From NCBI GenBank assembly GCA_964016985.1, contig OZ024833.1, positions 57,673,463-57,737,462 on the forward strand: a stretch of 64,000 nt of DNA, written 5' to 3'. Numbering within the stretch: the first letter of the stretch is position 1; each line of letters opens with the position of its first letter. The notes beneath the pieces are model-generated. The model saw nothing but the letters and a program-made list of their open reading frames with translations. It was not told the DNA's origin and made no database searches. The position numbers and the translations under genes are program-made. This DNA comes from Anodontia alba. Taxonomy: Eukaryota > Mollusca > Bivalvia > Lucinida > Lucinidae. Below, piece after piece: positions 9,042 through 21,142 of the stretch.

Positions 9042-11170
9042 AGAAGTGCTCAAGATGAACTATTGTGATCAGTCAATGTCCGGCATCCTTCGTGTGTCAT
9101 CCGTTGTGCAGCCTTAATAATTTGCTTTAAATTGCTACTTCTGATCAGAAATCCAAGATGGCCCCCATGCATGGGGGTGGTCGGGTGGTGCGAAGGTGTC
9201 ATGTATCTTGTGTCACCGGGGCGTCCAACTGATATTGGCTTACAGTTGGGCAAGGCCTACTATCGTTGAAGTAGGTAAAGGTAGAGGGGGAATGTTTTAA
9301 TTTCTTCTGTTTCTTCCCTTTCATTCCTGTTTCTCTTTCTTCCCTATTCCTCTCTTTTATCTCTTCTACTATCTCTTCTATCTCTTTTCTCCCTTTCTCT
9401 GGGAGACGACACAAAATGACCCACAAGGGTTGACGTGTCGTTAAACCCCAACACAATAAACAATAAACAATGGCCCCCATGCAGCCATCTTGAAAATATA
9501 TTTTGCACTTCTTCTGAACTGAAAGGCCAATTGACTTGAAACTTTGTAGGAAGTATTAGGGTGACTTGTAGACCAAAAATAGCTAAAATCATTCAGATCT
9601 GAAATCTAAGGTGGCTGTCATATTGGCCATCTTGAGAATCTATTTTGCACCTTCTCCTGAGCTGAAAGGCCAGTTAACTTGAAACTTGGTAGGAAGATTC
9701 AAGGAGACTTTTAGATCAGAAATTGCTAAAATTGTTCCCATCGGAAATCAAAGCTCTTGAAAATCTATTTTGCTCTTCTTCTCCTGTACCAAAAGGCCAG
9801 TTCACTGGAACCTTGGCAGGAAGTATTGGGGTGACGTGTAGATCAAAAACAGCTAAAATTGTTCCGATCTGAAATCCATGATGGCTTCCATGTCAGGCTT
9901 CCTGAAAATCTGTTTTACACCTTCTCCTGAACCCAAAGGCCAATTGACTCGAAACTTGGTAGGAAGTATGGGGGTAACTTCTAGATCTTAAGTAGCTAAA
10001 ATGGTTCTGATCAGAAATCCAAAAAGACTGTCATGGTGGCCATTTTGAAAATCTATTTTGCTCTTCTTCTCCTGAACAGAAATCCAAATTACTCAAAACT
10101 TGATGGAAAGTATTAGGGGCAACTTGTAGATTGAAAATAGCTAAAATCGTTCAGATCAGAAGTCCAAGATGGCCCCATTGTGGCCATTTTATAAATCTAT
10201 TTTGCCCTTCTCCTGAACTGAAAGGCCAATTGACTCAAAACCTGGTAGCAGTATTGGGGCAACTTGAGGATCAAAAATTGCTTAAGTTTTTTATCCTCAA
10301 GTCGGTGTTAGTCTTACTCTTTGTTGTTTTGTGGTTTATTCTAAAAGGCGATTTGTTGTTGTTTTTTTGCCTCGTGTTATTTTGTTCTTGTGTTTTTCAG
10401 TCCTTTGAGCATTGGGATTATCTCGCTAGGGGAAGAGAGAGCTAATCTTAGTGCTTTTCGTACGTTTGTTTGATTTGCGCTTGTTTGGTTTTGTCTGTTT
10501 CCTCTTCCTCTTTGTGTCTGGGAAGAACTGCAGCTTGTGATTGTGTCACTCCCTAGACTTTTCTCTCACCTTTTTTGCCCCAATACTTGAAAATCTATCT
10601 AGCGCTTATTCTCCAGAACTCAATGGCCAGTTGACTCAAAACTTGATGGGAAGTATTGGGGGGTTGTAGATCAAAAATAGCTAAAATCATTCCGGTCAGA
10701 AATCCAAGAAAGCCGTCACCTTGAAAATCTATTTTGCACTTCTTCTCCTGAACCAAAAGGCCAGTTGACTCAAAAGTTAGAAGTATACGGGTGACTTGCA
10801 GATCAAAAATAGCTAAAATTGTTTCCATCCAAAATCCAAGAAGGCAACCACATCTGCCATGTTGAAAATCTGTTTTGCCCATCTTATCCTGACCTGAAAG
10901 GCCAACTGACTTGAAACATGGTAGGAAGTATCGGGGTGACTTGTAGATCAAAAATAGCTAAAATTATTTCAATTAAAAAAAACAAGATGGCCTCTACAGT
11001 GGCCATCTTGAAAATCTATTTTGAGTTTCTTTTCCTAAACTGAACAGGCAATTGACTTGAACCTTGGTAGGAAATATTGGGGCAACTTGCAGATCAAAAG
11101 CAGATAAAATCAAACTGATTGAAAATCTAAGATAGCTACATTGGTAACTATCTTGAAAATCTGTTTTGAG
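9042..11170 (+). repeat. Tandem-core array with GATGGCC palindromes, split by a SINE
   Basis: It starts with a decayed head (GTGCTCAAGATGAACTATTG, then GTCCGGCATCC) like that of 45750. About a dozen units of roughly 140 bp follow, each built as: CTCCTGAACTGAAAGGCC, TTGACTTGAAACTTGGTAG, GATCAAAAATAGCTAAAATTG, TCCAAGATGGCC, GCCATCTTGAAAATCTATTT. A SINE interrupts it at 9172-9469, and another unidentified insertion of about 300 bp lies at 10278-10577. It is non-coding: the short frames here are interrupted in every copy. Confidence 0.75.
9172..9469 (+). mobile_element. tRNA-derived SINE with 14-bp target duplication
   Basis: This 298-bp insertion is flanked by identical ATGGCCCCCATGCA at 9158-9171 and 9470-9483. 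The head resembles a tRNA (A-box-like TGGTCGGGTGGTGCGAAG, weak B box GGGGCGTCCAACT). The middle is CT-rich. The tail is GACCCACAAGGGTTGACG then TCGTTAAACCCC and AATAAACAATAAACAA. The direct repeats are seen directly; the tRNA origin is moderately sure. Confidence 0.85.
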
Positions 11171-11991
11171 CTTGTTTGAGTTTTTTGTTTATGATCTTTA
11201 AATTGACAACAGTGAAGTCGAAATAACACTTTCCAAATTTTTGTTTTGTATTTTTTTTTGTTTCATTAGTTTTATAACAAATGTATAATACAATATTTTA
11301 CAGTTCATTTCTTGCAAGTGGAAAATGTTCATAGTAATGGCCAACAGGTTATTGCCTATTTATGAAGCTTGTAACTTTACATTATTTTAGTGTCCATACA
11401 TAGATTTGTTGTATTATAAACTAAACTATAAAACTAAAATTTTGGACTTGTCAGTCTGAGCGTATCATTAAGACTCCCTCACATGGCCTTCAGTCTCATT
11501 TTCTTTGGGCCAGTCAAACTGGTTGTCGCTTGGCAACCAAACTTTTAAAAGCACCAACCAAATTTAGTATTTTTCTTTTGTCTTAATAAAAAACTTGAAA
11601 TATTTTATCCAAATTAAAATGAAATTCAAATTTCACTAAATTGAAATGTCATGTAAATTTTCCCTGTTACATAATAATGAAAAACAAAATAATATAGTCA
11701 AACCTTGATGGGTAGAAAATTATGGGAAATATTTTGACTAGCCTTTTCCACTTATGTCTTTGGACCAATTCAAGTAAAGGTTGATCAGATAAAAAGCAAA
11801 TTTATTTTAAAATACAAATAGTGGCCATTGAAATTTATTTTGTAGTTTGCACAAGTGATAAATGGAGGAAATAGCTTAAAAATGGCAAATTTTAGCTGAC
11901 CAACCTGAGAATTCTGGCAATGCTATTCATGTAGATATTGTTTCAGATTATTTATGACTCAATATTTACACCCTTACCCGCCCACCTTGAG
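11171..11991. other. AT-rich intron sequence, nothing recognised
   Basis: No reading frame, hairpin or repeat copy was recognised in this stretch. Confidence 0.4.
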
Positions 11992-12091
11992 AAAAAAAAA
12001 AAAAAAAAAAAAAAAAATGAGCAGGGGTTACCCTTAGGCACTGGCAGATTCTGTCCTCCCCCCCCCTCTCCCCCCCCCCCCCCCCCCCACA
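11992..12091. repeat. Oligo-A tract and oligo-C tract
   Basis: An A run of about 26 bp near 11992-12017 is followed by nearly uninterrupted C from about 12056 to 12089, then ACACACA. The complementary G run could form a quadruplex. Confidence 0.85.
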
Positions 12092-12291
12092 CACACATTG
12101 TAGTAAGTAATAAAATTACATACTTTAACTTATATCCAACCCAGAAGTTACCATTTAAGGTTTTCAGTGACCCATTAGGGTTAACGAAAGTGAAAGTAAA
12201 AAAAGATGAGTTTGGCTGTGACCTAGGCTAAAACTGTCTATAAATGCCACTATAAACCATAATGAAGCACCAAAATTTTAATCATCTTTAT

Positions 12292-12766
12292 CACAGTGGG
12301 GAATCCTAAATGACTAGGTGCACAGAGTTTGTTACTATTTTTAGCTCTGCTTCAGGTAGGATGTTTTAGAATATCTGGATTTATACCTGATGGAATTTTT
12401 TAAAATAAAGTGCAGAGTACGCGGAAAATCAAGCTCTTTCTGGTGGTGTCAGTGCTATTCTGCAGTCTGGTCTGATTCTCGAGAACATTGGGAGAATGTT
12501 TTTCGTCAGAATTCATGTACATTGTCCCGATGACCCAGATTGACAGCAAAAACATTCTTCGAATGTTCTCGAGAATTAGACCAGATTGCAGAATAACGCT
12601 TACACCACCAGAAAGAGCTTGATTTTCCGCGTACTCTGTGCTTTATTTGAACAAATTCCATTCGCTGTGAATAGAGATATTCTAAAAAATCCTACCTGAA
12701 GCGGAGCTAAAAATAGTAACAAACTCCGTGTACTTAGTCATTTGGTCACGTGGATTCCCCACACTG
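12292..12766. mobile_element. 475-bp foldback element with TTTAT flanks
   Basis: The two halves are inverted copies over about 210 bp each, from CACAGTGGGGAATCC to GGATTCCCCACACTG, with a loop of about 40 bp around 12510-12560. The inner arms carry GAGTACGCGGAAAATCAAGC and its complement. TTTAT occurs directly outside both ends (12287-12291 and 12767-12771), a probable 5-bp target duplication. No protein is encoded. The superfamily is unresolved. Confidence 0.8.
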
Positions 12767-12771
12767 TTTAT

Positions 12772-13408
12772 TTTGCCTCTTGCTATCACTATTCCAGGTT
12801 TAAAGAAACACAACTTAGTAAAATGCATGTAACATGCTCAAAAACAGCAATTAAATTGTTTGTTTACATTGCCAAATTCAGATTTGTGTGCATCATTTTA
12901 CATCTGTTTCTATTTTTTGACATCTTCTGTGTTAAGACGGGGACACAATCTGGACAAAAAAAGGGGTGAGCAATCTTTTGCACAGAACCCCTGGACTTCA
13001 AATTTATTCATGACCTTATCGGCCATTTTTCTGATACTATGGAAGTTGCTAGTCTATTAAATCAGATATTGTATTTTGAAAATATAAATATGTATTCTTT
13101 TATCAGCACAAATATCCATCCAGAAATAAATAATGAAACATATCTGGAACTTGTTTGTATTTGACAACCCACAACAAATAATTATTTTTCTGCAGCATAA
13201 TCTGCAAGAAATTACCAAAAATCACTGGCCCAACCTACTATAAATATTTTTTTTCTTCCAGCACTAACTTGAGGCATATTAACGATAGCATTACTCTTCC
13301 ATAGTACCCTATAAAGTTTAATGGATTAGCCTTAAAGAGTAATGAAAGAATATACTTTTTAAGAGTTGACTTCACATGAATTTTGTTAAGAGTCTGAATG
13401 GATTAGAT
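12772..13408. other. Intron sequence, nothing recognised
   Basis: AT-rich sequence. The two short + strand frames have no recognisable similarity. Confidence 0.4.
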
Positions 13409-13490
13409 GGAGTGGGTGGCCGACTGGTTAGCACTTCAGACTTTAGATCCCAATGTCCCAGGTTCAAATCCCACTTGAGGCAGAATTCAG
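13409..13490 (+). mobile_element. tRNA-Leu-like SINE head
   Basis: GGTGGCCGACTGGTTAGC (A box) and GGTTCAAATCCC (B box) are spaced as in a tRNA with a long variable arm, and CAGACTTTAGATC sits in the anticodon position. The acceptor stem does not pair and the sequence continues without a CCA or terminator, so I call it a SINE head or tRNA relic, not a tRNA gene. No SINE tail was found close by. Confidence 0.6.
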
Positions 13491-13739
13491 CTCATGACTA
13501 AATGGTGTTTCATTGCTCAAAGCCTTTCATAATCACCCTACCACACCTCAACATAAGTTAGATAATGTTGGAACAACAAATCATAATCATCTGACATCAT
13601 CACACTCGAGTAATCTGAATCTTGTATTCATAAGATCTAAAGCTCAAAATGAAAACAATCACATGGATAAAATACTTCAGAATCACCATGTCATGTAAAC
13701 CCATCATGGTATGTTCATCATTTGTGCTAATATTAATCT

Positions 13740-13982
13740 GGGCCTAGTTATTGGAAACTAATGATGTCGTTAGTTAACGTATCATTAAAATTTACATCGA
13801 GTGATATGCAAATATGCTGAATTTTTTACTGAAAAAATGTGAGTAGCTTTCGCAGTGCAAAAGCTACTCACATTTTTTCAGCAAAAAAAATCAGAATATT
13901 GTATATTGAATCTGCTAAAACAGTTAACGAAATGACCCTTAACAAGCTCGTTAAGCTAACGACGCTTTGAACAACTGGGCCC
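13740..13982. mobile_element. Foldback element with GGGCC ends
   Basis: The outer inverted ends are GGGCCTAGTTATT and AACAACTGGGCCC, with CGTTAG / CTAACG inside. At the centre (13813-13890) a strong hairpin pairs TGAAAAAATGTGAGTAGCTT with AAGCTACTCACATTTTTTCA. It is 243 bp, without coding capacity. Confidence 0.7.
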
Positions 13983-15222
13983 TGTTCTAGATTCACTCAG
14001 TATAGAAAGGAAAAAAAAGCATTGCATACATCAAGAAGGCTATCCAGATGATATATATGCTTAATTTTAGTTGTTTAGTCATTTATAGTGCATATTACTT
14101 TCAAGTCATGTAACAGTTGATGCACAGAGCATGGACAGCTAGATTCTGGCTTCAAAATATGAGCCAGAGCACAACAAAACCTGCAATCAGACCAATGTGA
14201 CCAGCAAAGGTCATCCTGTACATCCACCCAGTATGGCAAGGTTTTTTGTTCATCCCTCTTTGGATAGCCCTTAGGCTGTAGATGGCACATGCAATTGGCA
14301 ATAACTGATCAGACTGTGCAGATGCACAGGCTGATCTAAGACTTTGTTGGTCACACTAGTTTTATTGCAGGTTTTGTCATGCACTGGTTAATATATAATA
14401 GCTCATATTGGAAATTTTTATGCTGTTAAAAATGTTGGAAAACTGTGGGTTATTTTTGAGGAAAGTGTTAGAAATGTGAGGTTGGTTGTGTTATCAAAAT
14501 ATGATTGGGATATTTAAAAGACATATGAAAAGTGTAAGAATCTTGCTAAGATCATGATACTTGGGAGCTAAGAATTAGATTTTAGTGCAGCCTCTTGACA
14601 ATAGTCACCCTTTGGAAGCTGCAAAACCGGCTGTGGTAGAGAAGTAATGCAGCACTCTGGGAAGTCAGAAAAATGTGGCGCTTTCTTTGGGGGCTACTCA
14701 CCCGATGATTGTAAACACTGAATGTTTAACTGTTTACCTGATTTATCTTCTTACTTCCCCCTAAAACAAAACATACAGACCTTTTGAGGTCTTCTAGTCT
14801 AGGGTGTCTGACTCCACCCTTGCATTTCTGAAATGAAGACTGAGCCAGATGAGCTCAGCTTTGGAATTGGACCAAGTAGAGGAGTTGATAAGCCAGAAGT
14901 GGATTGTGACTCCCTCTGTTTGCAACAATAGATTGGATCAACTGATTCTCAGTAAGGCAAATGATTTAGGTTGATCTACAACCAAGCAGACTGGAGATTC
15001 TCATAATAACAGACATGAGCTTGGTAAACAATGCAGACCAAGTGAATGGTTTTTTTGGGGATTCAAGAAGGCCACCATGAAGGCAGATCAAGTGATTAGC
15101 CCCTTGAGTGTACACATGTATAATAGAAGCAGTCAATTCCTAAACAGTGTCAAAAGGACATAATTCCAACTGTTGCACAATTAAGAAAATCAGGTTGCTG
15201 AACTGTTAATATTTGCAGCAGT
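13983..15222. other. Intron sequence, nothing recognised
   Basis: No domain, hairpin or tandem array was recognised in this stretch of about 1.2 kb. One short - strand frame at 14075-14290 has cysteines but no motif that I trust. Confidence 0.4.
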
Positions 15223-15247
15223 TCAGATTAACTTGTGAATGTGACAG

Positions 15248-15248
<1 letters not shown>

Positions 15249-15320
<72 letters not shown>

Positions 15321-16829
15321 AAAAGCCAATTAAGAGATAATGAAAATAAGTGGAGTAAATGTAGTTGTTTAATTTTTCGTTAGCGCTTTCACAGCTAATG
15401 CTGATCTTCAGACAAACATATTGAAAACAACAATAAATGGTGACGTTTAAACGTAACGCAGAAACCACACATAATAAACGTTACGTAACGTTTAATGCTT
15501 AACAGCATGCCGTTTTCCAGCAGGTTATATAATGCTGTTCCACATCTTTACAGAGTCCGTCAATGGGACAGCGATTTCAATATTATACTGAATTCGGACG
15601 AGTCCAACTCGATCGCCGAGTGAGGCCCATACGAACAGAACACAATAACCATTACAGTCCCAAAGCAGATCTCCATAATGCGCATTTGAACATTATTAAA
15701 AATAGCTCGTATAAAAGGCTATGAGTACATGTATTAGGTTAGGTAGCCCAATACAATAAATAATAAGGCCGTTGCGGATGACAAATGCAACAATAAGCCA
15801 GGAGTAAGTCCCGAGTGCGCATCCGCGGCACCTATATTATAGACAAAGGTCAAGTGAGATAAAACGTACCATATCAGTATTGGCTACTATGATTTTATCA
15901 AACTGACATGTTTGTTTTTTTAAAAAAAAATCCATTCTTGTGAACTAGTTCTGATTGTTCCCCTTGGAAATTTAAGGTCATCCATTTAAAATATTCTGGC
16001 ATGTTACATGCTCAAGTAGAAAATATTTATAATTTAGAAGAAAAATAGTAATATTTCTAATCTAGTAACTAATAAACTCTAACATATGAGTTAAAAATAG
16101 CAGAAACCGTGAAAAACATATGTTTTAAGAAATATCTCTAAGACACCCTTAAGTTAATATAAGTACGTGCTACAAATACTAAATGTGTCTTTGTACAAAT
16201 CAGCGTGACAGTTAATTCCCCTTACCAAGAGAAATCACTGCAAACTTACCTTACAATCTCATAAAATTTAGCATTGGAAACTAGCTACAATCTACTAGAA
16301 GAAAACAACCGCTGATGCATGCAGAGATCATCTTAGGGCTGTCTCCTTATGCAGCACTTTTGCTTCTCCGGACAAATTAGCAGCATTCTGAACAAGAGTG
16401 AAATCCCCTGGTAAATATAATCATAAACATTAAAGGACGGATGCGAGATCTTAAGAAAGATCCAGCATGTCGTCATATGAATTGGACACCCTGTAAATGG
16501 AGAAAAAATTACCAACCCCCAAGCTTCTCCCATTCCCCCCACCCCACTCCCACTCCCCCCCACCCTAGTAAGTAAGCTGTCTGCCTTAGAAATAAAATAA
16601 TATATATATATATATATATACATATATACACACATACATACATACACACATACATACATATATACATACAAATGTATATATATGGCACGCCGCTCCACCA
16701 CATATTATGCAAAATAGACATCCTACATGAAACATCAGACATCCCAAACAGGATCAAGGCAGTCAATCCAGGATACCAAATTAACTCAGACATCCCACAT
16801 CCTGCATCAGATATCCCACACCCCACACA
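15249..16829. repeat. Left arm of a 4.5 kb inverted repeat
   Basis: This 1.58-kb arm opens with (TA)34 at 15249-15316 and runs to about 16829. It is the reverse complement of 18178-19770, apparently about 95% identical by eye. It includes CTTTCACAGCTAATGCTGAT, the ACGTTACGTAACGTTTAA stretch, TCCGCGGCACCTATATTA, a C-rich tract at 16520-16565 and a TA/CA microsatellite at about 16600-16680. I found no long reading frame; matching short frames in the two arms come from the shared sequence. It is perhaps a retroelement end but is not identified. Confidence 0.85.
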
Positions 16830-18177
16830 AGACATCTGCTATAATATACAAGTAAAATTATCCGATTCCACATATAAAAAGCATCTTATTCCTCACGTAA
16901 GACATGCCACCCACCAAATAAGACATCCCAAACCTCAGTGTAGACATCTGCCATACTAAATAAGACATCAGATATACCAAGTGGGAGATCCTACTTATTT
17001 GAATACATGAGATATCCTCTCCAGCAGACAAGACATGCCATATCCCCGATATGATATCCCACACAGCACATCAGATAACCCACACAGCCCATCCGACATC
17101 CCATATGTCAAGATATCCCATACCGCAATACGACATACAGTATACAGCATATAGGACATCCCAAACGACACATATCCTACCTATAGAAGACAACCCACAC
17201 AATACATCGAACATTCCATATATTACTTAAGATATCAGATGCATTAACTCCAACCTTTGAATTGCAGGATAAGTAGCTAAACGGCTCACTGATAAGCTGC
17301 CCTACCATTCAATATGTAAAATGGGCATTCTACACACTGCACCAGACATCCCGCAACAGAAAACAAAACATCCAATACAGGAGACAATATATTCTCGCAT
17401 ACCAGACATCCCACATCCCACACAAGGTATCCGATACACCATACCAGACATCTTATTCAATTCCACATATAAGACATCTCATCCACCACATGAGACATCC
17501 CAACCGCTAAATAAGACACCCCATATATCAATACAGGTAGTCAATATACCAAACAAGACATCCAACATACTAAAAGATACATCCCATTCTTGAAATCGAA
17601 TAAATGAGATATCTCCTCCAGCAAATAAGACATCCTATACCCCATACAAGACATCCCACATAGCACTCCAGGTATCCCGCACAGCATGCAAGACATCTCG
17701 TATGCTAACTAAGACTTCCCATATAGCACTGCAGGATTCCCACATAGCACATAATACATCCCAAGCGACACCCAAGACATCCATATAAGACATCCCACAT
17801 AACACATCAGATATGGCACAAATTACGTAAGACTTCCGATACATCATACTAGACATCCGATCTGCAGAACCAACAGCAGAACGGCCTGCCCTAAAGCACC
17901 ATTAAGCATTTAATGAGGGTTGCAAGATCTGAATAAAAAGTTTTTCCTTTTCATCCAACATGCTGTCATTTGAATTTGAAACTCTGTAAATGGGGAAAAT
18001 AGTAAACCTTCCCCCTGAACATGAGTGAAAGTGTTTATTTACGTATAAAATACATAAGTTAGGATCATTTGTTTGCTGTCAATGGACTGTCATTCTTTGT
18101 TTCAGCATGTTTGTTGTTTTTCCAACATAAAATTCACCAGTTTTTACATGTCAGAGTATAAACCACATACTCTGTAT
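16830..18177. repeat. Spacer of the inverted repeat: degenerate ACATCCCA minisatellite
   Basis: Dozens of GACATCCCA(C/T)A-type motifs at irregular spacing of about 15-40 bp fill most of the spacer. The motif continues into the inner ends of both arms, so the array probably predates the inversion. The short frames across it are low-complexity artefacts. Confidence 0.75.
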
Positions 18178-18329
18178 GTGTGGGGTGTGGGATATCTGAT
18201 GCAGGATGTGGGATGTCTGAGTTAGTATATCGGTAATTTGGTATCTTGGATTGACTGCCTTGATCCTGTTTGGGATGTCTGATGTTTCATGTAGGATGTC
18301 TATTCTGCATAATATGTGGTGGAGCGGCG

Positions 18330-18415
<86 letters not shown>

Positions 18416-19770
18416 ATGTATGTATAGATGTATGTATATGTATGTATATATGTATATGTATGTATATGTATATTATTTTATTTCTAAGCAGACGGCTTAC
18501 TTACTAGGGTGGGGGGAGTGGGGGTGTGGTGGGGGTTGGGGGGGAATGGGAGAAGTGTGGGGGTTGGTAATTTTTTCTCCATTTACAGGGTGTCCAATTC
18601 ATATGACGACATGCTGGATCTTTCTTAAGATCTCGCATCCGTCCTTTAATGTTTATGATTATATTTACCAGGGGATTTCACTCTTGTTCAGAACACTGCT
18701 GATTTGTCCGGAGAAGCAAAAGTGCTGCATAAGGAGACAGCCCTAAGATGATCTCTGCGTGCATCAGCGGTTGTTTTCTTCTAGTAGATCGTAGCTAGTT
18801 TCCAATGCTAAATTTTATGAGATTGTAAGGTAAGTTTGCAGTGATTTCTCTTGGTAAGGGGAATTAACTGTCACGCTGATTTGTACAAAGACACGTTTAG
18901 TATTTGTAGCACATACTTATATTAACTTAAGGGTGTCTTCGAGATATTTCTTAAAACATATGTTTTTCACGGTTTCTGCTATTTTTAACTCATATGTTAG
19001 AGTTTATTAGTTACTAGATTAGAAATATTACTATTTTTCTTCTAAATTATAAATATTTTCTACTTGAGCATGTAACATGCCAGAATATTTTAAATAGATG
19101 ACATTTAAATTTCCAAGGGGAACAATCAGAACTAGTTCACAAGAATGGATTTTTTTTAAAAAAAACAAACATGTCAGTTTGATAAAATCATAGTAGCCAA
19201 TACGGATATTGTACGTTTTATCTCACTAGACCTTTGTCTATAATATAGGTGCCGCGGATGTGCACTCGGGACTTACTCCTGGCTTTTTGTTGTATTTGTC
19301 ATCCGCAACGGCCTTATTATTTATTGTATTGGGCTACCTAACCTAATACATGTACTTATAGTCTTTTATACGAGCTTTTTATACGAGCTATTTTTAATAA
19401 TGTTTAAATGCGCTTTATGGAGATCTGCTTTGGGACTGTGATGGTTATTGTGTTCGTATGGGCCTTACTCGGCGGTCGAGTTGGACTCGTCCGAATTCAG
19501 TATAATATTGAAATTACTGTCCCGCTGACGGGCTCTGTAAAGACGCGGAACAGCTTTATATAACATGCTGGAAAACGGCATGCTGTTAAGCCTTAAACGT
19601 TACGTAATGTTTGTTATGTGTGGTTTCTGCGTTACGTTTAAACATCACCATTTGTTGTTTTCAATATGTTTGTCTGAAGATCAGCATTAGCTGTGAAAGC
19701 GCTAACGAAAAATTAAACAACTACATTTACTCCACTTATTTTCATTATCTCTTAATTGGCTTTTTCACTA
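18178..19770. repeat. Right arm of the 4.5 kb inverted repeat
   Basis: This is the reverse complement of 15249-16829. It holds (TA)n at 18334-18391 followed by a TATG microsatellite to about 18470, a G-rich tract at 18507-18560 with quadruplex potential, and the same body ending TTAATTGGCTTTTTCAC. Substitutions and small indels between the arms argue for real sequence divergence. Confidence 0.85.
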
Positions 19771-19814
19771 TATTGTACGTCATACGAAGAGTTTCAACAA
19801 TTTTTTCTATATAT

Positions 19815-19897
<83 letters not shown>
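19815..19897. repeat. (TA)n microsatellite and oligo-T tract
   Basis: TA repeats end at about 19870 and pass straight into a T run of about 27 bp. This closes the right side of the inverted repeat region. Confidence 0.9.
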
Positions 19898-19904
<7 letters not shown>

Positions 19905-20468
19905 GAAACATATTTCAAAGCATTTATTGGATAAACTTTGACCTACATATTTATGTTAAAAAACTTTGACCAACATATTTATGGTACACAATTGCATTGA
20001 CTTTTGATTAAACTGACAGCTAACAGCATTGACCATCTACTTGGTTTATGTTTTGATATGGTATAACCTAAGATGGTGGAGATGGGGATGGCTGGTGGGT
20101 TAGGCTCCTGATTATTGCCCAAGCACTTCCTTATACAAAAACAAAAAATGAACTGACCCACTTGAGGCAGCTGCACATTACCCATCTATTGTGTTATCTA
20201 CAATTGTCCAGTAGCTGACCTTTCTTAAAGACACACATCAAGCAGCAGAGCTTATGTAATGAATAGTAGTGAATAATACCTTCTGAGTGCCACTTATACA
20301 GTTCTACTACAGAAATAAAAACCTGCAACTGCATAAAGGAAGGTTCAGGTCTTATGTCTTAGATATTTAAACATATTTGTGTATAAATTACAATTATATA
20401 AATTGCCATTTTAGGGAGGTGGTATTTCTTGAGAAGATTATGATTATGGAGGTTTCACTGTATTTCAG
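19898..20468. other. Intron sequence before the CC2 exon
   Basis: Nothing was recognised except the splice acceptor at its end. Confidence 0.5.
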
Positions 20469-20606
20469 GCTAATCTAGCAGTTCAGGAAGGACGGCTTAA
20501 TGCAGCAACACAAGAGTTAAACAAGGCACAGGGTCAACTAGATGAGAAACAAAAAGAATTAGATGCTGTACAAGCACTGTATGATGCTGCAATGAAAGAA
20601 AAACAG
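20469..20606 (+). CDS. DNAH5/DNAH8: Dynein heavy chain exon: stalk coiled coil CC2
   Basis: The exon has 46 codons, starting ANLAVQEG and ending DAAMKEKQ, between ttcag and GTTTGA. Heptad-rich sequence ([20 protein letters not shown]) is typical of the antiparallel stalk helix that leads from the microtubule-binding tip back to AAA5. It joins in phase 0 to the exon before, 16.3 kb upstream, and to the exon after, 536 bp downstream. The GTTTG donor is weak but keeps frame and homology. Confidence 0.94.
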
Positions 20607-21142
20607 GTTTGATTCCTTCAGATGTTTTCAATCATGATGCTAAAGAGATCTGTTCTAGGGAAAAAAATATTTCCCTCTCTAGGACAGTGATGACCCAGGC
20701 CAGTCTGCATGTGGAATTGTGCCAAGAGAAAAACTGCCTGTGAGGCAAAAATGAAAACTAACCGTCCAAACCATCAATATTTAGGTAACTTAAGTCTATT
20801 ATGCAAACAGCAAAGGTCTGGACTTGCATGACAGCATGGAGTCGGTCAGCGTCTTTGTTGTGTATTTTAATAATTTTACTTATGATAATTTTACTGAGTG
20901 TAATAAACAATGAAGGTCATGTTCTGCTTATGGATGTGCAGGCCATTCTGGGAATAAAGGTTTTAACAGATGTAACATACCTAAGTTTTCTTCATTATCA
21001 GATACACACGTGTGTCAACAATTTCACCCAGTACATAAAATATCCTTATCACTTCCGCACAATCTGACTAGGGCTTTTATTCCTCATGTATATGATAAGA
21101 ACCCTTTTCTCATGTGTGCACTCATTTGTTGTTGGTTTCAAG

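Noticed and set aside
8598..9253. Short - strand frames (8598-8882, 9050-9253)
   Set aside because: They lie across a transposon end and a SINE junction, with no domain or splice support.
13409..13490. A tRNA-Leu gene
   Set aside because: A and B boxes are good, but the acceptor stem does not pair and no Pol III terminator follows. A SINE head fits better.
15380..15425. A hammerhead ribozyme, because CTGAAGA, a stem and CGAAA occur in order in the palindrome arm
   Set aside because: The core lacks CUGAUGA and a proper cleavage-site stem. Only a hairpin with TTAGC / GCTAA pairing can be supported.
15223..19934. Short frames with long YIYIYI runs and matching MVSALRLN-type starts in both arms
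   Set aside because: They are translations of TA microsatellites and of the inverted repeat itself.
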